From Streptomyces sp. Q6 (GTDB lineage Bacteria > Actinomycetota > Actinomycetes > Streptomycetales > Streptomycetaceae), in NCBI RefSeq assembly GCF_036967205.1, contig NZ_CP146022.1, positions 3,472,001 to 3,536,000 on the forward strand: a DNA stretch of 64,000 nt, written 5' to 3'. The position numbers and the translations under genes were made by a program. The stretch's first letter is position 1. Every line of letters begins with the position of its first letter. Of the stretch, positions 42,907-53,207 are shown piece by piece. A model generated the notes under the pieces. The model was not told where the DNA came from. It searched no databases and worked only from the letters and a program-made list of their open reading frames with translations.

Positions 42907-43362
42907 TCAGACGAGCTCGGTGACCGTACCGCCGGCGGCGGTGATCTTCTCCTTGGCGGAGCCGGAGACGGCGTCGACCGTCACCTGCAGCGCCACGGTG
43001 ATCTCGCCCTGGCCCAGGACCTTGACGAGGCTGTTCTTGCGGACAGCACCCTTCTCCACCAGACCCTCGACGGTGACTTCGCCACCCTCGGGGTACAGCG
43101 AGGCGAGCTTGTCCAGGTTCACGACCTGGAACTCGACCTTGAAGGGGTTCCGGAAGCCCTTCAGCTTCGGGAGACGCATGTGGAGGGGCATCTGGCCACC
43201 CTCGAAGCGCTCCGGAACCTGGTAACGGGCCTTCGTGCCCTTCGTACCACGACCGGCCGTCTTACCCTTCGACGCCTCACCACGACCGACACGGGTCTTG
43301 GCGGTCTTGGCGCCGGGGGCCGGACGGAGGTTGTGGATCTTCAGCGGGTTGTTCTCCGCCAT
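42907..43362 (-). CDS. rplO: 50S ribosomal protein L15
   Basis: 151 residues from ATG 43360-43362, starting [19 protein letters not shown], with [16 protein letters not shown]. The start is one base past the rpmD stop. Last gene of the spc transcript. Confidence 0.97.
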   Translation of the reverse strand: MAENNPLKIHNLRPAPGAKTAKTRVGRGEASKGKTAGRGTKGTKARYQVPERFEGGQMPLHMRLPKLKGFRNPFKVEFQVVNLDKLASLYPEGGEVTVEGLVEKGAVRKNSLVKVLGQGEITVALQVTVDAVSGSAKEKITAAGGTVTELV

Positions 43363-43363
43363 G

Positions 43364-43543
43364 TCAGACCTCCTCAACCGTCACGAGGTGGCGGACGGTG
43401 TGCACCATGCCGCGGAACTCGGGGCGGTCCTCCTTGACGACCTGCGTGTTGATGCCCTTGAGACCAAGGGAACGCAGGGTGTCACGGTGGTTCTGCTTGC
43501 TGCCGATGTACGACTTAACCTGCGTGATCTTGAGCTGCGCCAT
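43364..43543 (-). CDS. rpmD: 50S ribosomal protein L30
   Basis: 59 residues, [20 protein letters not shown] then [17 protein letters not shown] overlaps the TAA of rpsE by one base (TAATG). Confidence 0.96.
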   Translation of the reverse strand: MAQLKITQVKSYIGSKQNHRDTLRSLGLKGINTQVVKEDRPEFRGMVHTVRHLVTVEEV

Positions 43544-44145
43544 TACGCACCAGCCCCGGCACGCGCACGAAGCAGAGCCGCGGGAGCGACGTCCTCGAGG
43601 GGCAGACCACGGCGAGCCGCGATCTCCTCGGGACGCTGCAGGCCCTGAAGGGCCGCCACGGTCGCGTGCACGATGTTGATCGCGTTGTCGGAGCCCAGGG
43701 ACTTCGACAGGATGTCGTGAACGCCGGCGCACTCGAGCACGGCGCGCACCGGACCACCGGCGATAACGCCGGTACCCGGGGACGCGGGCTTGAGCAGCAC
43801 GACGCCGGCAGCCTTCTCACCCTGGATCGGGTGCGGGATGGTGCCCTGGATACGGGGGACCTTGAAGAAGTGCTTCTTGGCCTCCTCAACACCCTTGGCG
43901 ATGGCGGCCGGCACCTCCTTGGCCTTGCCGTAACCGACACCCACGGTGCCGTCACCGTCGCCCACTACGACGAGCGCAGTGAAGCTGAAGCGACGACCAC
44001 CCTTCACAACCTTGGCGACACGGTTGATCGCGACAACGCGCTCAACGTATGCGGTCTTCTCGGCGGCAGCGCCACCGTCGCGACCCTTCCGGTCCCGCCG
44101 CTCGCCGCCACCGGCACCGCCACCGCGGCGCTGGGGTCCAGCCAT
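43543..44145 (-). CDS. rpsE: 30S ribosomal protein S5
   Basis: 200 residues. An Arg/Gly-rich N-terminal extension ([20 protein letters not shown]), then [20 protein letters not shown] and [14 protein letters not shown], and an Ala-rich C-terminal tail. Part of the decoding accuracy centre. Confidence 0.97.
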   Translation of the reverse strand: MAGPQRRGGGAGGGERRDRKGRDGGAAAEKTAYVERVVAINRVAKVVKGGRRFSFTALVVVGDGDGTVGVGYGKAKEVPAAIAKGVEEAKKHFFKVPRIQGTIPHPIQGEKAAGVVLLKPASPGTGVIAGGPVRAVLECAGVHDILSKSLGSDNAINIVHATVAALQGLQRPEEIAARRGLPLEDVAPAALLRARAGAGA

Positions 44146-44186
44146 TGGAATTACCTCTCTCTGTTTCCGCTAGCTACGGAACCGAC

Positions 44187-44570
44187 TCAGAACTTGAGTC
44201 CGGCTTCGCGGGCGGCGTCCGCCAGGGCAGCGATGCGCCCGGCGTACTGGTTTCCACCACGGTCGAACACGACAGCCTCGACACCGGCGGCCTTGGCGCG
44301 CTCGGCAACCAGGGCGCCGACCGACTTGGCCTGCGTGGACTTGTCGCCCTCGCCACCGCGGATCGAAGCGTCCAGGGTGGAAGCCGACGCGAGGGTGTGA
44401 CCCTTCACGTCGTCGATCACCTGGGCGACGATGTTGCGGTTCGAGCGGGTGACGACCAGGCGCGGACGCTCCGCCGTACCGGAGATGCTCTTCCGGATAC
44501 GGATGTGGCGACGCTTGATGGCAGCACGCTTGTAAGCGTCGCCCTTCAGAATCTTCTGCCCGTATGCCAT
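44187..44570 (-). CDS. rplR: 50S ribosomal protein L18
   Basis: 127 residues, [20 protein letters not shown] and [20 protein letters not shown]. Binds 5S rRNA. ATG 3 nt after rplF ends. Confidence 0.97.
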   Translation of the reverse strand: MAYGQKILKGDAYKRAAIKRRHIRIRKSISGTAERPRLVVTRSNRNIVAQVIDDVKGHTLASASTLDASIRGGEGDKSTQAKSVGALVAERAKAAGVEAVVFDRGGNQYAGRIAALADAAREAGLKF

Positions 44571-44573
44571 GGC

Positions 44574-45113
44574 TTACTTACCCGCCTTTCCGACCTTGCG
44601 GCGGATGACTTCGCCTTCGTACTTGACACCCTTGGCCTTGTACGGGTCGGGCTTGCGCAGCTTGCGGATGTTGGCCGCAACCTCGCCGACCTTCTGCTTG
44701 TCGATGCCCTCGACCGAGAACTTGGTCGCCGATTCGACCTTGAACGAGATGCCCTCGGGCGCCTCGATCAGGATCGGGTGGCTGTAGCCGAGCGAGAACT
44801 CCAGGTTGGAGCCCTTCGCCAGGACGCGGTAACCGACACCGCTGATCTCGAGCTTCTTCACGTAACCCGTGGTCACGCCGGTGATCATGTTCGCCACCAG
44901 CGTGCGGGACAGGCCGTGCAGGGCCTTGTTCTGACGCTCGTCGTTCGGGCGGGTGACGTTCAGGACGCCGTCCTCACCCTTGGCGATCTCGATCGGCGCC
45001 ACGACGGTGTGGCTCAGGGTGCCCTTGGAACCCTTCACCGTGACCGTCTGGCCGTCGATGGTGACGTCCACGCCGGCGGGAACCGTGATGGGGAGCTTGC
45101 CAATACGCGACAT
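44574..45113 (-). CDS. rplF: 50S ribosomal protein L6
   Basis: 179 residues, [41 protein letters not shown] and the C-terminal [19 protein letters not shown]. Upstream ribosome-binding site GGAGGAAA. Confidence 0.97.
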   Translation of the reverse strand: MSRIGKLPITVPAGVDVTIDGQTVTVKGSKGTLSHTVVAPIEIAKGEDGVLNVTRPNDERQNKALHGLSRTLVANMITGVTTGYVKKLEISGVGYRVLAKGSNLEFSLGYSHPILIEAPEGISFKVESATKFSVEGIDKQKVGEVAANIRKLRKPDPYKAKGVKYEGEVIRRKVGKAGK

Positions 45114-45137
45114 AGCTGTTTCCTCCGATTCCTTCCG

Positions 45138-45536
45138 CTACCAGACGTAGGCGAGGACTTCCCCACCCACGCCCTTCTTGCCTGCCTGCTGGCCGGTCAG
45201 GAGACCGTGGGACGTGGAGATGATCGCCACGCCCAGGCCACCGAGAACCTTCGGCAGGTTGGTGGACTTCGCGTAAACACGCAGACCCGGCTTGGAGATG
45301 CGCTTGATGCCGGCGATCGAACGCTCACGGTTCGGGCCGAACTTCAGCTCCAGGACGAGGTTCTTGCCGACTTCGGCGTCCTCGACCTTCCAGCCGGTGA
45401 TGAAACCCTCCTGCTGGAGGATCTCGGCGATGTGCGACTTGATCTTGCTGTGCGGCATAGCCACGGTGTCGTGGTACGCCGAGTTCGCGTTCCGCAGACG
45501 CGTAAGCATGTCTGCGATCGGATCAGTCATGGTCAT
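45138..45536 (-). CDS. rpsH: 30S ribosomal protein S8
   Basis: 132 residues taking the first ATG of [18 protein letters not shown]; the second ATG at 45530 is the alternative. The C-terminal [20 protein letters not shown] loop is present. In spc operons of other bacteria S8 can regulate its own operon; no such site is obvious here. Confidence 0.96.
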   Translation of the reverse strand: MTMTDPIADMLTRLRNANSAYHDTVAMPHSKIKSHIAEILQQEGFITGWKVEDAEVGKNLVLELKFGPNRERSIAGIKRISKPGLRVYAKSTNLPKVLGGLGVAIISTSHGLLTGQQAGKKGVGGEVLAYVW

Positions 45537-45762
45537 GAATTGGCCTTCGGCCTCTCTCGCCGGGGTTTCCTGTATGCGCCATCCCTCTCCCCACACAGAG
45601 GCGGGACGGGTGCGGCACGGGGACCTACGGCGTAGTAAGTCGGTCAGGGCGGCAGAAGCGCCCAACCCTCCTAGCCTAAGCCATGAGAGCTGGGGCCACT
45701 GCCGACCCGTTACTTACCGAGAGATCCAAGCAATCCCCTACGCCCCAAGGGGCAGTAGGTGA

Positions 45763-45948
45763 TTACCAGGAGCTCTTGGTCACGCCCGGCAGCTCGCCAC
45801 GGTGAGCCATCTCACGAAGGCACACGCGGCACAGGCCGAACTTGCGGTACACGGAGTGCGGACGGCCGCAGCGCTGGCAGCGGGTGTACGCGCGCACACC
45901 GAACTTGGGCTTACGAGCAGCCTTGGCAATGAGAGCCTTCTTCGCCAT
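45763..45948 (-). CDS. rpsN: 30S ribosomal protein S14, zinc-binding type
   Basis: 61 residues with Cys24, Cys27, Cys40 and Cys43 (CQRC and CRVC), the zinc-containing type Z. Like the L36 here it is the zinc-rich paralogue; zinc-free copies usually sit in a Zur-regulated locus elsewhere. Followed by 226 nt before rpsH in which a small hairpin lies directly after the stop (about 45737-45759). Confidence 0.96.
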   Translation of the reverse strand: MAKKALIAKAARKPKFGVRAYTRCQRCGRPHSVYRKFGLCRVCLREMAHRGELPGVTKSSW

Positions 45949-45953
45949 CTCGC

Positions 45954-46511
45954 TTACGCCTCCTTGAACGGGAAGCCGAGGTGACGGAGAAGGGCACGGC
46001 CCTCAGCGTCGTTGGTCGCCGTGGTGACCACGGTGATGTCCATACCCCGGACGCGGTCGATCTTGTCCTGGTCGATCTCGTGGAACATGACCTGCTCGGT
46101 GAGACCGAAGGTGTAGTTGCCACGGCCGTCGAACTGCTTGGGAGACAGACCACGGAAGTCGCGGATGCGCGGAAGCGCGAGCGACAGGGTGCGGTCCAGG
46201 AACTCCCACATGCGGTCGCCACGAAGCGTGACGTGAGCACCGATCGGCTGGCCCTCACGCAGCTTGAACTGCGCGATGGACTTGCGGGCCTTGGTGATGG
46301 CCGGCTTCTGACCGGTGATCGTCGTCAGGTCACGGACGGCACCGTCCATGAGCTTCGAGTCACGGGCGGCGTCGCCGACACCCATGTTCACGACGATCTT
46401 CACGAGACCGGGGATCTGCATGACGTTCTCGTAGGAGAACTCTTCCTGCAGCTTCGCCGCGATCTCCTCGCGGTACTTCGTCTTGAGACGCGGAGTGGTG
46501 GTGGTCGTCAT
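45954..46511 (-). CDS. rplE: 50S ribosomal protein L5
   Basis: 185 residues, [35 protein letters not shown] and the [20 protein letters not shown] motif. Binds 5S rRNA. ATG overlaps the rplX stop by one base. Confidence 0.97.
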   Translation of the reverse strand: MTTTTTPRLKTKYREEIAAKLQEEFSYENVMQIPGLVKIVVNMGVGDAARDSKLMDGAVRDLTTITGQKPAITKARKSIAQFKLREGQPIGAHVTLRGDRMWEFLDRTLSLALPRIRDFRGLSPKQFDGRGNYTFGLTEQVMFHEIDQDKIDRVRGMDITVVTTATNDAEGRALLRHLGFPFKEA

Positions 46512-46834
46512 CAGATGTCCTCACCCGTCCGCTTGGCAACGCGGATCTTGTTGCCCTCGTCGTCGAAGCGGTAACCGACACGCGTGACGACCTTGTTGCC
46601 GTCCTTCTCAACGACCAGCTGGACGTTGGAGACGTGGACAGGCGCCTCGGTCGTGACGATGCCGCCGGCCTGCGAACCGCTGGCGGTCGGGCCGGCCTTC
46701 GTGTGCTTCTTGACCCGGTTGACACCCTCGACCAGGACGCGCTCGTCGCGCGGGTAAGCGGCAATGACCTTGCCCTGCTTGCCCTTGTCCTTACCGGTGA
46801 TGACCTGGACCAGGTCGCCCTTCTTGATCTTCAT
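46511..46834 (-). CDS. rplX: 50S ribosomal protein L24
   Basis: 107 residues, [20 protein letters not shown] (KOW motif) and [15 protein letters not shown]. Assembly initiator of the large subunit. Confidence 0.97.
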   Translation of the reverse strand: MKIKKGDLVQVITGKDKGKQGKVIAAYPRDERVLVEGVNRVKKHTKAGPTASGSQAGGIVTTEAPVHVSNVQLVVEKDGNKVVTRVGYRFDDEGNKIRVAKRTGEDI

Positions 46835-46836
46835 GC

Positions 46837-47205
46837 TTACAGCACCTCCGGCGCGAGCGAGATGATCTTCATGAACTTCTTCTCGCGCAGCTCACGGCCC
46901 ACCGGGCCGAAGATACGGGTGCCGCGAGGGTCGCCGTCGTTCTTCAGAATGACGGCGGCGTTCTCGTCGAAGCGGATGTACGAGCCGTCCGGACGGCGGC
47001 GCTCCTTGACGGTGCGAACGATGACAGCCTTGACGACGTCACCCTTCTTCACGTTGCCGCCGGGGATCGCGTCCTTGACGGTGGCGACGATGACGTCACC
47101 GATGCCCGCGTAGCGGCGACCCGAACCACCGAGAACACGGATGGTGAGGATTTCCTTCGCACCCGTGTTGTCGGCGACCCGAAGTCGCGACTCCTGCTGG
47201 ATCAC
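46837..47205 (-). CDS. rplN: 50S ribosomal protein L14
   Basis: 122 residues, [20 protein letters not shown] and [17 protein letters not shown]. First gene of the spc operon; the 148 nt between it and rpsQ hold three hairpins. Confidence 0.97.
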   Translation of the reverse strand: MIQQESRLRVADNTGAKEILTIRVLGGSGRRYAGIGDVIVATVKDAIPGGNVKKGDVVKAVIVRTVKERRRPDGSYIRFDENAAVILKNDGDPRGTRIFGPVGRELREKKFMKIISLAPEVL

Positions 47206-47233
47206 GTCTATCTCCTGATCGTCTGCCGGTTCC

Positions 47234-47263
47234 CGGCAGGGGTTCCGTGCGGAACCCCTGCCG
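47234..47263 (-). terminator. strong hairpin between rpsQ and rplN
   Basis: Perfect 13-bp arms cggcaggggttcc and its complement around gtgc. With the hairpin at 47330-47349 it marks the end of the S10 operon and the start of the spc operon. Confidence 0.7.
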
Positions 47264-47329
47264 AGCCTGGCGGAACTGTCCTGCGGAGTTTCCCGCAGGA
47301 ATTACTTGGCCTGTCGAAGGCGAGGCACA

Positions 47330-47349
47330 GCGGGGGCCTGAGCCCCCGC
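47330..47349 (-). terminator. hairpin just after rpsQ
   Basis: Perfect 8-bp arms gcgggggc and gcccccgc around ctga, starting 5 nt past the rpsQ stop. A smaller hairpin (ctgcgg/ccgcag, 47281-47298) lies between this and 47263. Confidence 0.65.
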
Positions 47350-47353
47350 CGGA

Positions 47354-47638
47354 CTACTTCGCCTTCTCGAGGATCTCGACGATGCGCCAGCGCTTGGTCG
47401 CCGACAGCGGACGCGTCTCCATCAGGAGGACGCGGTCGCCGACGCCGGCAGCGTTCTGCTCGTCGTGCGCCTTGAGCTTGTTCGTACGGCGGATGACCTT
47501 GCCGTACAGCGCGTGCTTGACGCGGTCCTCGACAGCGACGACGACGGTCTTGTCCATCTTGTCGCTGACGACAAGACCCTCACGGGTCTTGCGGAAGCCG
47601 CGGGCGGCAGTCTCTTCAGTCACAGTCTTCTCGCTCAT
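47354..47638 (-). CDS. rpsQ: 30S ribosomal protein S17
   Basis: 94 residues. An extension ([20 protein letters not shown]) precedes the core [19 protein letters not shown]. Its ATG overlaps the rpmC stop by one base. Last gene of the S10 operon. Confidence 0.96.
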   Translation of the reverse strand: MSEKTVTEETAARGFRKTREGLVVSDKMDKTVVVAVEDRVKHALYGKVIRRTNKLKAHDEQNAAGVGDRVLLMETRPLSATKRWRIVEILEKAK

Positions 47639-47862
47639 CAGGCGCTCTCCACCGTCTCGATGCCCAGCTCGCGCTCACGCATGAGGGTGTAGATCCGCGC
47701 GATGTCCTTGCGGACGGCCTTGAGCCGTCCGTGGTTCTCGAGCTGACCGGTCGCCGCCTGGAAGCGGAGGTTGAACAGCTCTTCCTTGGCCTCGCGGAGC
47801 TTGTTGAGAAGCTCCTCGTTGCCCAGCTCGCGCAGCTCGGACGCCTTGGTCCCGGCCGACAT
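47638..47862 (-). CDS. rpmC: 50S ribosomal protein L29
   Basis: 74 residues from the ATG at 47860-47862 ([20 protein letters not shown]), which overlaps the rplP TGA by one base. A GTG one codon upstream is less likely. Two-helix protein at the exit tunnel. Confidence 0.95.
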   Translation of the reverse strand: MSAGTKASELRELGNEELLNKLREAKEELFNLRFQAATGQLENHGRLKAVRKDIARIYTLMRERELGIETVESA

Positions 47863-48281
47863 CACGCCTCACCTGCTTCGCGCTTAACGATCTTGCACTT
47901 CATCGGCAGCTTGTGGGCCGCACGAGTCAGAGCTTCACGCGCGATCTTCTCGTTGGGGTACGACAGCTCGAACATCACGCGTCCGGGCTTGACGTTGGCG
48001 ATCCACCACTCCGGCGAACCCTTACCGGAACCCATGCGGGTCTCGGCAGGCTTCTTGGTGAGGGGACGGTCCGGGTAAATGTTGATCCAGACCTTGCCAC
48101 CACGCTTGATGTGGCGGGTCATCGCGATACGCGCGGCCTCGATCTGACGGTTGGTGACGTACGCCGGCGTGAGCGCCTGGATGCCGTACTCACCGAACGC
48201 AACCTGCGTGCCACCCTTGCTCATACCCGAGCGCTTGGGGTGGTGCTGCTTGCGGTGCTTGACCCGACGGGGGATCAGCAT
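47862..48281 (-). CDS. rplP: 50S ribosomal protein L16
   Basis: 139 residues, [38 protein letters not shown]. Near the A-site and 5S region. Five bases after rpsC. Confidence 0.97.
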   Translation of the reverse strand: MLIPRRVKHRKQHHPKRSGMSKGGTQVAFGEYGIQALTPAYVTNRQIEAARIAMTRHIKRGGKVWINIYPDRPLTKKPAETRMGSGKGSPEWWIANVKPGRVMFELSYPNEKIAREALTRAAHKLPMKCKIVKREAGEA

Positions 48282-48286
48282 GGTGG

Positions 48287-49123
48287 TCAGGCCTCCGTTC
48301 CGGTGCTCTCAGCAGCCGGAGCAGCGGCAGCCTCGGCCTTGGGGGCCTCGGCGGCCGGAGCCGTCTGCTGTGCGGGCTTGCGGCCGCGGCCGCCACGCTC
48401 GCCACCGCGGCCACCACGGCCGGCGGGACGGTCGTTGCCACCACGGGCCGGGCGGTTACCCGCACGGGCCGCGGCGTTCTCGGCGCGAACCTCGGCGATG
48501 TTCTTGACGTCGCCCTTGTAGATCCAGACCTTCACGCCGATGCGGCCGAAGGTCGTCTTGGCCTCGAAGAAGCCGTAGTCCACGTTGGCGCGGAGCGTGT
48601 GCAGGGGCACACGGCCCTCGCGGTAGAACTCCGAACGGGACATCTCGGCACCGCCGAGACGACCGCCACACTGGATCTTGATGCCCTTGGCGCCGGCCTT
48701 CATCGACGACTGCATGCTCTTACGCATGGCGCGACGGAAGGAGACGCGGGAGGACAGCTGCTCCGCGACGGCCTGGGCCACGAGCTGAGCGTCGACCTCG
48801 GGGTTCTTGACCTCGAGGATGTTCAGCTGGACCTGCTTGCCCGTGAGCTTCTCGAGGTCACCGCGGATGCGGTCGGCCTCGGCGCCACGACGGCCGATGA
48901 CGATGCCGGGACGAGCGGTGTGGATGTCCACACGCACGCGGTCACGGGTGCGCTCGATCTCCACCTTCGAGATGCCGGCGCGCTCCATGCCGGACGTCAT
49001 CATCCGACGGATGGCGACGTCTTCCTTGACGTAGTCCTTGTACAGCTTGTCGGCGTACCAACGCGACTTGAAGTCGGTCGTGACACCGAGCCGGAACCCG
49101 TGCGGGTTTACCTTCTGGCCCAT
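48287..49123 (-). CDS. rpsC: 30S ribosomal protein S3
   Basis: 278 residues. KH domain ([20 protein letters not shown] and [18 protein letters not shown]) and the S3 C-terminal domain with [14 protein letters not shown], then an Arg/Gly/Ala-rich tail (about 215-278) typical of Streptomyces. mRNA entry protein. ATG overlaps the rplV stop by one base. Confidence 0.97.
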   Translation of the reverse strand: MGQKVNPHGFRLGVTTDFKSRWYADKLYKDYVKEDVAIRRMMTSGMERAGISKVEIERTRDRVRVDIHTARPGIVIGRRGAEADRIRGDLEKLTGKQVQLNILEVKNPEVDAQLVAQAVAEQLSSRVSFRRAMRKSMQSSMKAGAKGIKIQCGGRLGGAEMSRSEFYREGRVPLHTLRANVDYGFFEAKTTFGRIGVKVWIYKGDVKNIAEVRAENAAARAGNRPARGGNDRPAGRGGRGGERGGRGRKPAQQTAPAAEAPKAEAAAAPAAESTGTEA

Positions 49124-49470
49124 TACCGGGTTCCTTCCTTGCTGCTGACGACCACGGTGATGTGGCTGGTCCGCTTACGGATCCGGTAGGCACGGCCCTG
49201 GGCACGCGGACGGAACCGCTTCAGGGTCGGGCCCTCGTCCACGTACGCCTCGCTGATGACCAGCGAAGACGCATCGGTGTGGTCGTAGTTGTGTGCAGCG
49301 TTGGCGATGGCGCTGTCCAGCACCTTGCCAACCGGCACGCTCGCGGCCTGCGGGGCGAAACGCAGGACCGCCTGAGCCTCCGTGGCATCCATGCCACGGA
49401 TGAGGTCCACCACGCGGCGGGCCTTCATGGGCGTGACGCGGATGTACCGCGCCTGGGCCCTGGCTTCCAT
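49123..49470 (-). CDS. rplV: 50S ribosomal protein L22
   Basis: 115 residues from ATG 49468-49470 ([20 protein letters not shown]), preceded by an AAGGGA site. In-frame ATGs at 49494 and 49506 would add 8 or 12 residues but lack a good ribosome-binding site. The loop reaching into the exit tunnel ([19 protein letters not shown]) is normal length. Confidence 0.93.
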   Translation of the reverse strand: MEARAQARYIRVTPMKARRVVDLIRGMDATEAQAVLRFAPQAASVPVGKVLDSAIANAAHNYDHTDASSLVISEAYVDEGPTLKRFRPRAQGRAYRIRKRTSHITVVVSSKEGTR

Positions 49471-49512
49471 GGTTGTCCCTTCGGTGTTAGTCATAGTCGA
49501 TTCCACCCCGCC

Positions 49513-49794
49513 TTAGCGGCGCTTCGACTTCCGGTCGTCCTTGACGTGACCCCGGAAGGTGCGCGTCGGCGAGAACTCGCCGAGCTTGTGGCCGACCATC
49601 GACTCGGTGACGAACACCGGGATGTGGGTCTTGCCGTTGTGCACCGCGATCGTGTGGCCCAGCATGCTGGGGATGATCATCGAGCGGCGGGACCAGGTCT
49701 TGATGACGTTCTTGGTACCGGCTTCGTTCTGTACGTCCACCTTCTTTACGAGGTGTCCGTCGACGAAGGGTCCCTTCTTGAGACTGCGCGGCAT
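49513..49794 (-). CDS. rpsS: 30S ribosomal protein S19
   Basis: 93 residues, [20 protein letters not shown] and [19 protein letters not shown]. Head protein next to S13. Confidence 0.97.
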   Translation of the reverse strand: MPRSLKKGPFVDGHLVKKVDVQNEAGTKNVIKTWSRRSMIIPSMLGHTIAVHNGKTHIPVFVTESMVGHKLGEFSPTRTFRGHVKDDRKSKRR

Positions 49795-49806
49795 CTAAAC
49801 CCGCTC

Positions 49807-50643
49807 CTAGCGCTTCTTGTTCGTCTTGCGGCGGCGGACGATGTACTTGTTCGAAGCCTTCTTCGGCGAACGAGTACGACCCTCCTTCTGACCCCACGGC
49901 GAGACCGGGTGACGACCACCGGAGGTCTTGCCTTCACCACCACCGTGCGGGTGGTCAACCGGGTTCATCGCCACACCGCGAACGGTCGGACGAACGCCCA
50001 GCCAGCGCTTGCGGCCGGCCTTGCCCCAGTTGATGTTCGACTGCTCGGCGTTGCCGACCTCGCCGATCGTCGCGCGGCAGCGCACGTCGACCAGGCGGAT
50101 CTCGCCGGAGGGCATACGAAGGTGGGCCATCGAGCCCTCCTTCGCCAGCAGCTGCACGGAGGCACCCGCGGAGCGGGCGAACTTGGCGCCGCCGCCCGGA
50201 CGGAGCTCGATCGCGTGGATCGTGGTACCGACCGGGATGTTGCGCAGAGCAAGGTTGTTGCCCGGCTTGATGTCGGCCGAAGGGCCGTTCTCGACCCGGT
50301 CACCCTGCGACAGGTTGCGGGGGGCGAGGATGTAACGCTTCTCGCCGTCCGCGTAGTGCAGCAGCGCGATGCGCGCGGTGCGGTTCGGGTCGTACTCGAT
50401 GTGCGCGACCTTCGCCGGCACGCCGTCCTTGTCGTGACGACGGAAGTCGATCACGCGGTAGGCGCGCTTGTGGCCACCACCCTGGTGGCGAACGGTCACA
50501 CGACCGGCGTTGTTACGGCCGCCCTTGCTGTGCAGCGGGCGGACCAGCGACTTCTCCGGCGTGGACCGCGTGACCTCGACGAAGTCGGCGACGCTCGAGC
50601 CACGACGGCCCGGCGTAGTCGGCTTGTACTTGCGGATTCCCAT
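49807..50643 (-). CDS. rplB: 50S ribosomal protein L2
   Basis: 278 residues, [20 protein letters not shown], the central [20 protein letters not shown], and the C-terminal [20 protein letters not shown] motif around the peptidyl-transferase centre. Confidence 0.98.
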   Translation of the reverse strand: MGIRKYKPTTPGRRGSSVADFVEVTRSTPEKSLVRPLHSKGGRNNAGRVTVRHQGGGHKRAYRVIDFRRHDKDGVPAKVAHIEYDPNRTARIALLHYADGEKRYILAPRNLSQGDRVENGPSADIKPGNNLALRNIPVGTTIHAIELRPGGGAKFARSAGASVQLLAKEGSMAHLRMPSGEIRLVDVRCRATIGEVGNAEQSNINWGKAGRKRWLGVRPTVRGVAMNPVDHPHGGGEGKTSGGRHPVSPWGQKEGRTRSPKKASNKYIVRRRKTNKKR

Positions 50644-50682
50644 TTCTCAGTCCTCGTCCGATATTCGGACCAGGGCGCTCCG

Positions 50683-51099
50683 TTAGGAGGCCTGGCCGAA
50701 GATGTCGATACGGTCGCCCTCAGCGAGGGTCACAATCGCGCGCTTGGAGTCGGCACGCTTGCCGAAACCGGTGCGGGTGCGCTTGCGCTTGCCCTGGCGG
50801 TTGAGCGTGTTGACGCCGGTGACCTTGACCGAGAAGACCGCCTCGACGGCCTGCTTGATCTGGGTCTTGTTGGCGCCGGGCGCCACGACGAAGGTGTACT
50901 TGCCCTCGTCGAGAAGCGCGTAGCTCTTCTCCGAGACGACCGGCTTGACGAGAACGTCACGGGGGTCCGTGAAGCTCTTGCTCAGCGGGGTCTCGACGGT
51001 GTTCTTGCCCTCGGTGGCGTGGCGCTTCGCCTTGGCGACGCGCGCGGCCTTGGCGGCCTTGGCGGCCTTCGAGGCGATGCTCGGGTGACGCGTAGCCAT
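50683..51099 (-). CDS. rplW: 50S ribosomal protein L23
   Basis: 138 residues. An unusual Ala/Lys-rich N-terminal extension ([20 protein letters not shown]) precedes the normal core [20 protein letters not shown]. Tunnel-exit docking site for trigger factor and SRP. ATG overlaps the rplD stop by one base. Confidence 0.96.
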   Translation of the reverse strand: MATRHPSIASKAAKAAKAARVAKAKRHATEGKNTVETPLSKSFTDPRDVLVKPVVSEKSYALLDEGKYTFVVAPGANKTQIKQAVEAVFSVKVTGVNTLNRQGKRKRTRTGFGKRADSKRAIVTLAEGDRIDIFGQAS

Positions 51100-51752
51100 C
51101 AGGCTTCGCTCCCTTCGGTGTCAGCGGCCTTGGGGCCAGACACGAAGGACTCGAAAGCGGCCTGGGTGAAGACCACGTCGTCCGAGACGAGAACGTCGTA
51201 CGTGTTCAGCTGGCCCGGCTCCAGGATGTGGACCTGGGGCAGGTTGCGAGCGGAGAGCAGCGAGGCCTCGTCAGCGCGGTCGATCACGAGGAGCAGGTTC
51301 TTGCGCTCCGAGATCTTGCCGAGCAGCGACTTCGCGGCCTTCGTGGAGACTCCGCCGTCGACCACGCCGGTGACGACGTGGATGCGAGCGTTGCGGGCCC
51401 GGTCGGTGAGGGCGTGGCGCAGGGCCGCGGCCTTCATCTTCTTCGGGGTCCGCTGCGAGTAGTCACGCGGGGTGGGGCCGTGAACGACGCCACCGCCCGC
51501 GAACTGCGGCGCGCGGGTCGAACCCTGGCGGGCGCGGCCGGTGCCCTTCTGGCGGTAAGGCTTCTTACCGCCACCACGGACCTCGCCACGACGCTTGACC
51601 TTGTGCGTGCCCTGACGGGCCGCGGCCAGCTGCGCGACGACAACCTGGTGGAGCAGCGGAACGCTGATCTTCTCTACGTCGAAGATCTCGGCCGGGAGCT
51701 CGACGGTCCCGGTCTTGTCGCCGGAGGGCGACAGAATGTCAATGGTGCTCAT
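51099..51752 (-). CDS. rplD: 50S ribosomal protein L4
   Basis: 217 residues, [20 protein letters not shown], the tunnel loop [20 protein letters not shown]. In E. coli L4 regulates the S10 operon through its leader; whether this long rpsJ leader responds to L4 is unknown. Confidence 0.97.
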   Translation of the reverse strand: MSTIDILSPSGDKTGTVELPAEIFDVEKISVPLLHQVVVAQLAAARQGTHKVKRRGEVRGGGKKPYRQKGTGRARQGSTRAPQFAGGGVVHGPTPRDYSQRTPKKMKAAALRHALTDRARNARIHVVTGVVDGGVSTKAAKSLLGKISERKNLLLVIDRADEASLLSARNLPQVHILEPGQLNTYDVLVSDDVVFTQAAFESFVSGPKAADTEGSEA

Positions 51753-51757
51753 AGTCC

Positions 51758-52402
51758 TCAGGCCCCCTTGGCCGCAGTGCGGACCAGGACGAGGCCGCCG
51801 TTCGGACCAGGAACCGCGCCCTTGATGAGGAGCAGGCCCTTCTCCGCGTCAACGGCGTGAACGGTCAGGTTCTGGGTGGTGACCCGCTCGTTGCCCATGC
51901 GACCCGCCATGCGCATGCCCTTGAAGACACGGCCGGGGGTGGCACAGCCACCGATGGAACCGGGCATACGGTGCACACGGTGGGCACCGTGCGACGCCTT
52001 GCCACCCTTGAAGTTGTGGCGCTTCATGACACCGGCGAAGCCCTTGCCCTTGCTCTTCGCCGTGACGTCGACCTTGACGCCCGACTCGAAGACCTCGGCA
52101 GTGATCTCCTGGCCCAGCGTGTACTCGCTGGCGCCGGAGGTGCGGAGCTCCACCAGGTGGCGGCGCGGGGTCACGTCGGCCTTGGCGAAGTGGCCCTTGA
52201 GGGGCTTGTTCACCTTGCGCGGGTCGATCTCGCCGAAGGCGATCTGGACCGACTCGTAGCCGTCCACATCGTTCGTACGGACCTGGGTCACGACGTTCGG
52301 GCCGGCCTTGACGACGGTGACCGGAACAACACGGTTGTTCTCGTCCCACACCTGCGTCATGCCGAGCTTCTCGCCCAGGATGCCCTTGATCTGCTTAGTC
52401 AT
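51758..52402 (-). CDS. rplC: 50S ribosomal protein L3
   Basis: 214 residues, [20 protein letters not shown] and the central loop [20 protein letters not shown] near the peptidyl-transferase centre. Confidence 0.98.
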   Translation of the reverse strand: MTKQIKGILGEKLGMTQVWDENNRVVPVTVVKAGPNVVTQVRTNDVDGYESVQIAFGEIDPRKVNKPLKGHFAKADVTPRRHLVELRTSGASEYTLGQEITAEVFESGVKVDVTAKSKGKGFAGVMKRHNFKGGKASHGAHRVHRMPGSIGGCATPGRVFKGMRMAGRMGNERVTTQNLTVHAVDAEKGLLLIKGAVPGPNGGLVLVRTAAKGA

Positions 52403-52419
52403 CTTCAGATCACCGGCCC

Positions 52420-52728
52420 TCAGAGCTTGATCTCGATGTCGACACCGGCCGGGAGGTCGAGTCGCATCAGGGAGTCAACGGTCTTCGGGGTGGGGTCGAG
52501 GATGTCGATGAGGCGCTTGTGCGTGCGCATCTCGAAGTGCTCGCGAGAGTCCTTGTACTTGTGCGGCGACTTGATGACGCAGTACACGTTCTTCTCGGTA
52601 GGCAGCGGCACCGGGCCCGCGACCGACGCACCAGTACGCGTCACCGTCTCGACGATCTTCTTCGCCGAGGAGTCGATGACCTCGTGGTCGTAGGCCTTGA
52701 GCCGGATGCGGATCTTCTGTCCCGCCAT
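52420..52728 (-). CDS. rpsJ: 30S ribosomal protein S10
   Basis: 102 residues, [40 protein letters not shown]. First gene of the S10 operon. Also NusG partner in antitermination in other bacteria. Ribosome-binding site is weak (GTAGCC before ATG). Confidence 0.97.
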   Translation of the reverse strand: MAGQKIRIRLKAYDHEVIDSSAKKIVETVTRTGASVAGPVPLPTEKNVYCVIKSPHKYKDSREHFEMRTHKRLIDILDPTPKTVDSLMRLDLPAGVDIEIKL

Positions 52729-52793
52729 GGCTACTTAGTAGTCCTGTCTCTCGTAACGCTCTGGAACCTGAGGGCCCTGTTTCACACTTCCTC

Positions 52794-52817
52794 CGACCCA
52801 CGCGGTCGGGCGTGTCG
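52794..52817 (-). promoter_or_regulatory. 24-nt leader element, shared with rpsL leader
   Basis: On the minus strand it reads CGACACGCC then CGACCGCGTGGGTCG, ending 65 nt before the rpsJ ATG. CCGACC and GGTCGG can pair around GCGTG. The same 24 nt with one change occurs at 62598-62621 ahead of rpsL. Candidate shared leader RNA structure or binding site. Confidence 0.65.
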
Positions 52818-53108
52818 CAGTCCCGCTGACAGAAATATCCATACGGACTTCCCTGCTAGGGGAGCTGCGGCCCTGAGCCGCAAGGCTGGGGGAAGAAACC
52901 CACCAGGTGCCTGGTCTCGCCCCTCACTGAGCTTCCCGGAAGATTCCCGTACGTCCGCCCAAGCGCTGCCGCAAGCGACAGATAGGGCGACGAGTACTGT
53001 GGGACTCGCTTCCGGTCCTCCCGGCGGGAGGCGCGCAGCATCGGCACTCAACCGAGCAACCCCGACAGTCTGCCATACGGGGCATGTCCGGGGCCAATCG
53101 AGCCGTAG

Positions 53109-53137
53109 AGAGTACCCGGTGAGTGACGAAGGTCAAA
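53109..53137 (-). promoter_or_regulatory. S10-operon promoter candidate, TTTGAC-N17-TACTCT
   Basis: On the minus strand a -35 TTTGAC (53132-53137) and a -10 TACTCT (53109-53114) are separated by 17 nt, a near-ideal vegetative promoter. Transcription would start near 53102, giving a leader of about 370 nt before rpsJ. Confidence 0.6.
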
Positions 53138-53207
53138 CCCGGGGTACGGACGGCGCGAGCCGAGAGGGCTCGCGCTCCGGCCACCTGTGGCCGTGGTGAC
53201 GGCCTGC

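Larger units (their letters stand above)
52729..53207. other. 479-nt intergenic region: S10-operon promoter and leader
   Basis: No supported gene. It contains the candidate S10 promoter (53109-53137), a long leader towards rpsJ with the hairpin element at 52794-52817, and no clear plus-strand promoter for the weak gene at 53208. GC content is lower than in the coding DNA around it. Confidence 0.6.
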
